A stretch of DNA of 64,000 nucleotides from Bremerella sp. JC817 (GTDB taxonomy: Bacteria; Planctomycetota; Planctomycetia; Pirellulales; Pirellulaceae): NCBI RefSeq assembly GCF_040718835.1, contig NZ_JBFEFG010000281.1, positions 496,001 to 560,000 of the forward strand. The letters run 5' to 3'. The translations under genes were made by a program, and so were the position numbers. This document shows, one piece after another, positions 62,473 through 64,000 of the stretch (its first letter is position 1; each line of letters opens with the position of its first letter). The notes beneath the pieces are model-generated. The model had not been told where the DNA came from and searched no databases. It was given only the letters and a program-made list of their open reading frames with translations.

Positions 62473-64000
62473 ATGAGTCAAACAAATCTCGATATCCCCC
62501 GTTCCAATCCTTCCACGTCAAGTCCGCCGTCGTCACGTGCTGGCTTGCAGCGAGTCTTTTCGTGGATCCTCGGAAGTATTGGGCCTATCGCCGTCCTGCT
62601 TAGCTTCGCGGCGATCTTTGCATTCGGTCACTACACCGATTGGACAATGCCAAAGTTCGCCGCATTGACGGGGCAACCAGCGCCGGTCGCTGCCGATTGG
62701 TGCGAAGAACATTCTGTGCCAGAGTCGATTTGTGTCGAGTGCAACGACTCTTTAATGGAAAAGACGCCCGACTTCGGCTGGTGCTCGGTTCATGGCGTCC
62801 ATAACTGCGTGATCGAGCATCCCGAACTCGCCCAGCTCGCCGAACAGCCAACCATCTCTCCGGGAGACAAAGCCCGCGCAGAACTGGCCATGACGATGCC
62901 TGTCTCGCGTGAGAACAACAGCGGCTGCACGACCTACCTTAGACGAATCCAATTCGCATCGGTCGATGCGGTCGCCCAGGCCGGCGTTGATGTCGAACTA
63001 GTGGAACGCCGTCGCATCGAACAAACCGTCTCCGGTAGCGCCGAGATTCTTTACGATCCGACGCGAACGGCCAGCTTTGCATCACGAACCGCCGGCAGCG
63101 TTTGGCGTGTCGAGAAGAATGTGGGTGATCCGGTTGAAGCTGGCGACGTGTTAGCCCTGGTCGAAGCGGAGCAAGTCGGCGCGTTGAAGTCGAATTTGAT
63201 CCGGGCACTCGCTGAACAATCGTTGCAGCGACAAAACGTGGAACGACTGCACATTGCCAAAGATGCCGTCGCTGGCGTTCGTCTGCTGGAAGCCGATGCC
63301 GCCCAGGCCAAAGCCGAGGCCGATGTGTTGAGCATCGTGCAGTCGCTAGAGAATCTGGGGCTATCGGTCGATTTGCAATCCATCGCCCAGTTATCAGAAC
63401 GAGAGGCCTTCGAGCAACTTCGCTTCTTAGGGATTCCCTCGGCCCTTCGGTCGCAGGTGCAAACCGCCACGGTAACTGCCAACCTGTTGCCGATTCGTTC
63501 ATCGATCGCAGGGGCCGTCGTCGAACGCAATGTCACTCAAGGGGAGGTGGTCGACACCCATCGTCCGCTGTTTCAAGTGACTGATACCCGGCAGATGTGG
63601 CTGATGCTTGATATTCCGCAGGAGGATCTCGAGCATGTTCAGCCAGGACAAAAGATTCGCTTTCGTGGCGACGGAAGCAGTCGCGAAATAACAGGCCAGG
63701 TCGACTGGATCAGCACCGCAGCCGACGCCCAGACGCGTCTGGTTAAAGTCCGAGCCGTGTTGCCGAACCCAGATGGCCGGCTCCGTGACAAGACCTACGG
63801 AACCGGAACGATTGTTCTACGAGAAGATCCTAACGCGATTGCGATTCCATCCGAGGCTGTCCACTGGGAAGGTTGTTGCCGTACGGTTTTCGTGCGTGAC
63901 AAGCATTACTTCGACAGTCCCGAAAGTCCCAAGGTATTCCACGTTCGCTCGGTTCGTCTCGGGGCGACCGACAAGGGCTATACCGAAGTTGTCGCAGGCC
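62473..64000 (+). CDS. Efflux RND transporter periplasmic adaptor subunit (CusB/CzcB-like), cut at the window end
   Basis: The gene starts at ATG 62473 and remains open to the window end, 509 codons so far. Residues ~1-60 contain an N-terminal membrane anchor (IGPIAVLLSFAAIFAFGHY). A Cys/His region follows (about 76-120: WCEEH, CVEC, WCSVHGVHNC). Then comes the membrane-fusion-protein core: a barrel-sandwich segment ASFASRTAGSVWRVEKNVGDPV, a helical hairpin region with many Ala/Gln/Leu, and the second half with AIAGAVVERNVTQGEVVD-like and LMLDIPQEDLEHVQPGQKI segments. Adaptors link an RND pump to the outer membrane channel; with the Cys/His domain, export of copper or zinc is likely. The pump genes presumably follow beyond the edge. 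Confidence 0.88.
   Translation, partial: MSQTNLDIPRSNPSTSSPPSSRAGLQRVFSWILGSIGPIAVLLSFAAIFAFGHYTDWTMPKFAALTGQPAPVAADWCEEHSVPESICVECNDSLMEKTPDFGWCSVHGVHNCVIEHPELAQLAEQPTISPGDKARAELAMTMPVSRENNSGCTTYLRRIQFASVDAVAQAGVDVELVERRRIEQTVSGSAEILYDPTRTASFASRTAGSVWRVEKNVGDPVEAGDVLALVEAEQVGALKSNLIRALAEQSLQRQNVERLHIAKDAVAGVRLLEADAAQAKAEADVLSIVQSLENLGLSVDLQSIAQLSEREAFEQLRFLGIPSALRSQVQTATVTANLLPIRSSIAGAVVERNVTQGEVVDTHRPLFQVTDTRQMWLMLDIPQEDLEHVQPGQKIRFRGDGSSREITGQVDWISTAADAQTRLVKVRAVLPNPDGRLRDKTYGTGTIVLREDPNAIAIPSEAVHWEGCCRTVFVRDKHYFDSPESPKVFHVRSVRLGATDKGYTEVVAG

Overview
The window reads as a stretch of planctomycete chromosome, probably Pirellulaceae of the Bremerella/Blastopirellula type. That placement is an inference from gene content: two DUF1559 prepilin-like proteins, a Tat-exported Gfo/Idh/MocA oxidoreductase, the futalosine menaquinone genes mqnA and mqnC, many secreted proteins of unknown role, and moderately high GC. 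I see about 43 protein genes, one tRNA and one disrupted gene. There is no prophage, CRISPR array, rRNA operon or transposase. Most of the region is ordinary core genome. The unusual material is a small inverted-repeat element, a degenerate nuclease-like pair, several odd protein insertions and three control regions.

Layout. 1-3580: a cut-off DUF1559 gene and a large secreted zinc metalloprotease. 3954-7801: an APH-like kinase and a DsbD-like thiol:disulfide protein. 7835-8295: a 461-bp unit with 39-bp inverted repeats around a DUF559 nuclease gene that is interrupted by one stop codon. 8322-9572: hisE-hisG. 9746-14388: miaA, two divergent zinc-ribbon proteins, mqnA-mqnC. 14476-24599, all minus strand: a secreted alpha/beta hydrolase, then (in transcription order) a UvrD/Rep helicase, a small membrane protein, a metallophosphoesterase lacking most metal ligands, and a YhaN/SbcC-like ATPase. 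24851-29798: a YihY membrane protein, then a MocR regulator divergent from metE with repeated 9-mers between them. 29969-36155: a Dabb protein, a small secreted protein, beta-carbonic anhydrase with a SulP transporter, an OprP-type porin and a Cys-rich lipoprotein.

36284-41334: an SpoU methyltransferase facing pycA-birA, in which the biotin enzyme and its ligase are adjacent. 41535-45435: a hypothetical gene, then phoR-phoU-phoB with a candidate Pho box array before phoU and a clear terminator after phoB. 45633-53489: oxidoreductase, ApbE, an OGFr-domain protein, a secreted protein, an FeS photolyase, a PAS-AraC regulator and a DUF2185 (Imm33-like) protein. 53510-57210: a lipoprotein and DUF1559 pair and an M28 peptidase with two PDZ domains. 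57428-57516: tRNA-Ser(GCT). 57622-61760: a secreted propeller-like protein and a TIM-barrel glycosidase-like protein. 61902-64000: a Cys-rich secreted protein and the start of a metal-efflux RND adaptor that runs off the window.

Functional links supported by position are: phosphate sensing (phoR/phoU/phoB), with a phosphate-type porin elsewhere in the window; biotin loading of pyruvate carboxylase; inorganic carbon or anion handling (carbonic anhydrase, SulP, porin); and an SbcCD-like pair next to a repair helicase. All assignments come from reading motifs by eye. No database search was run.
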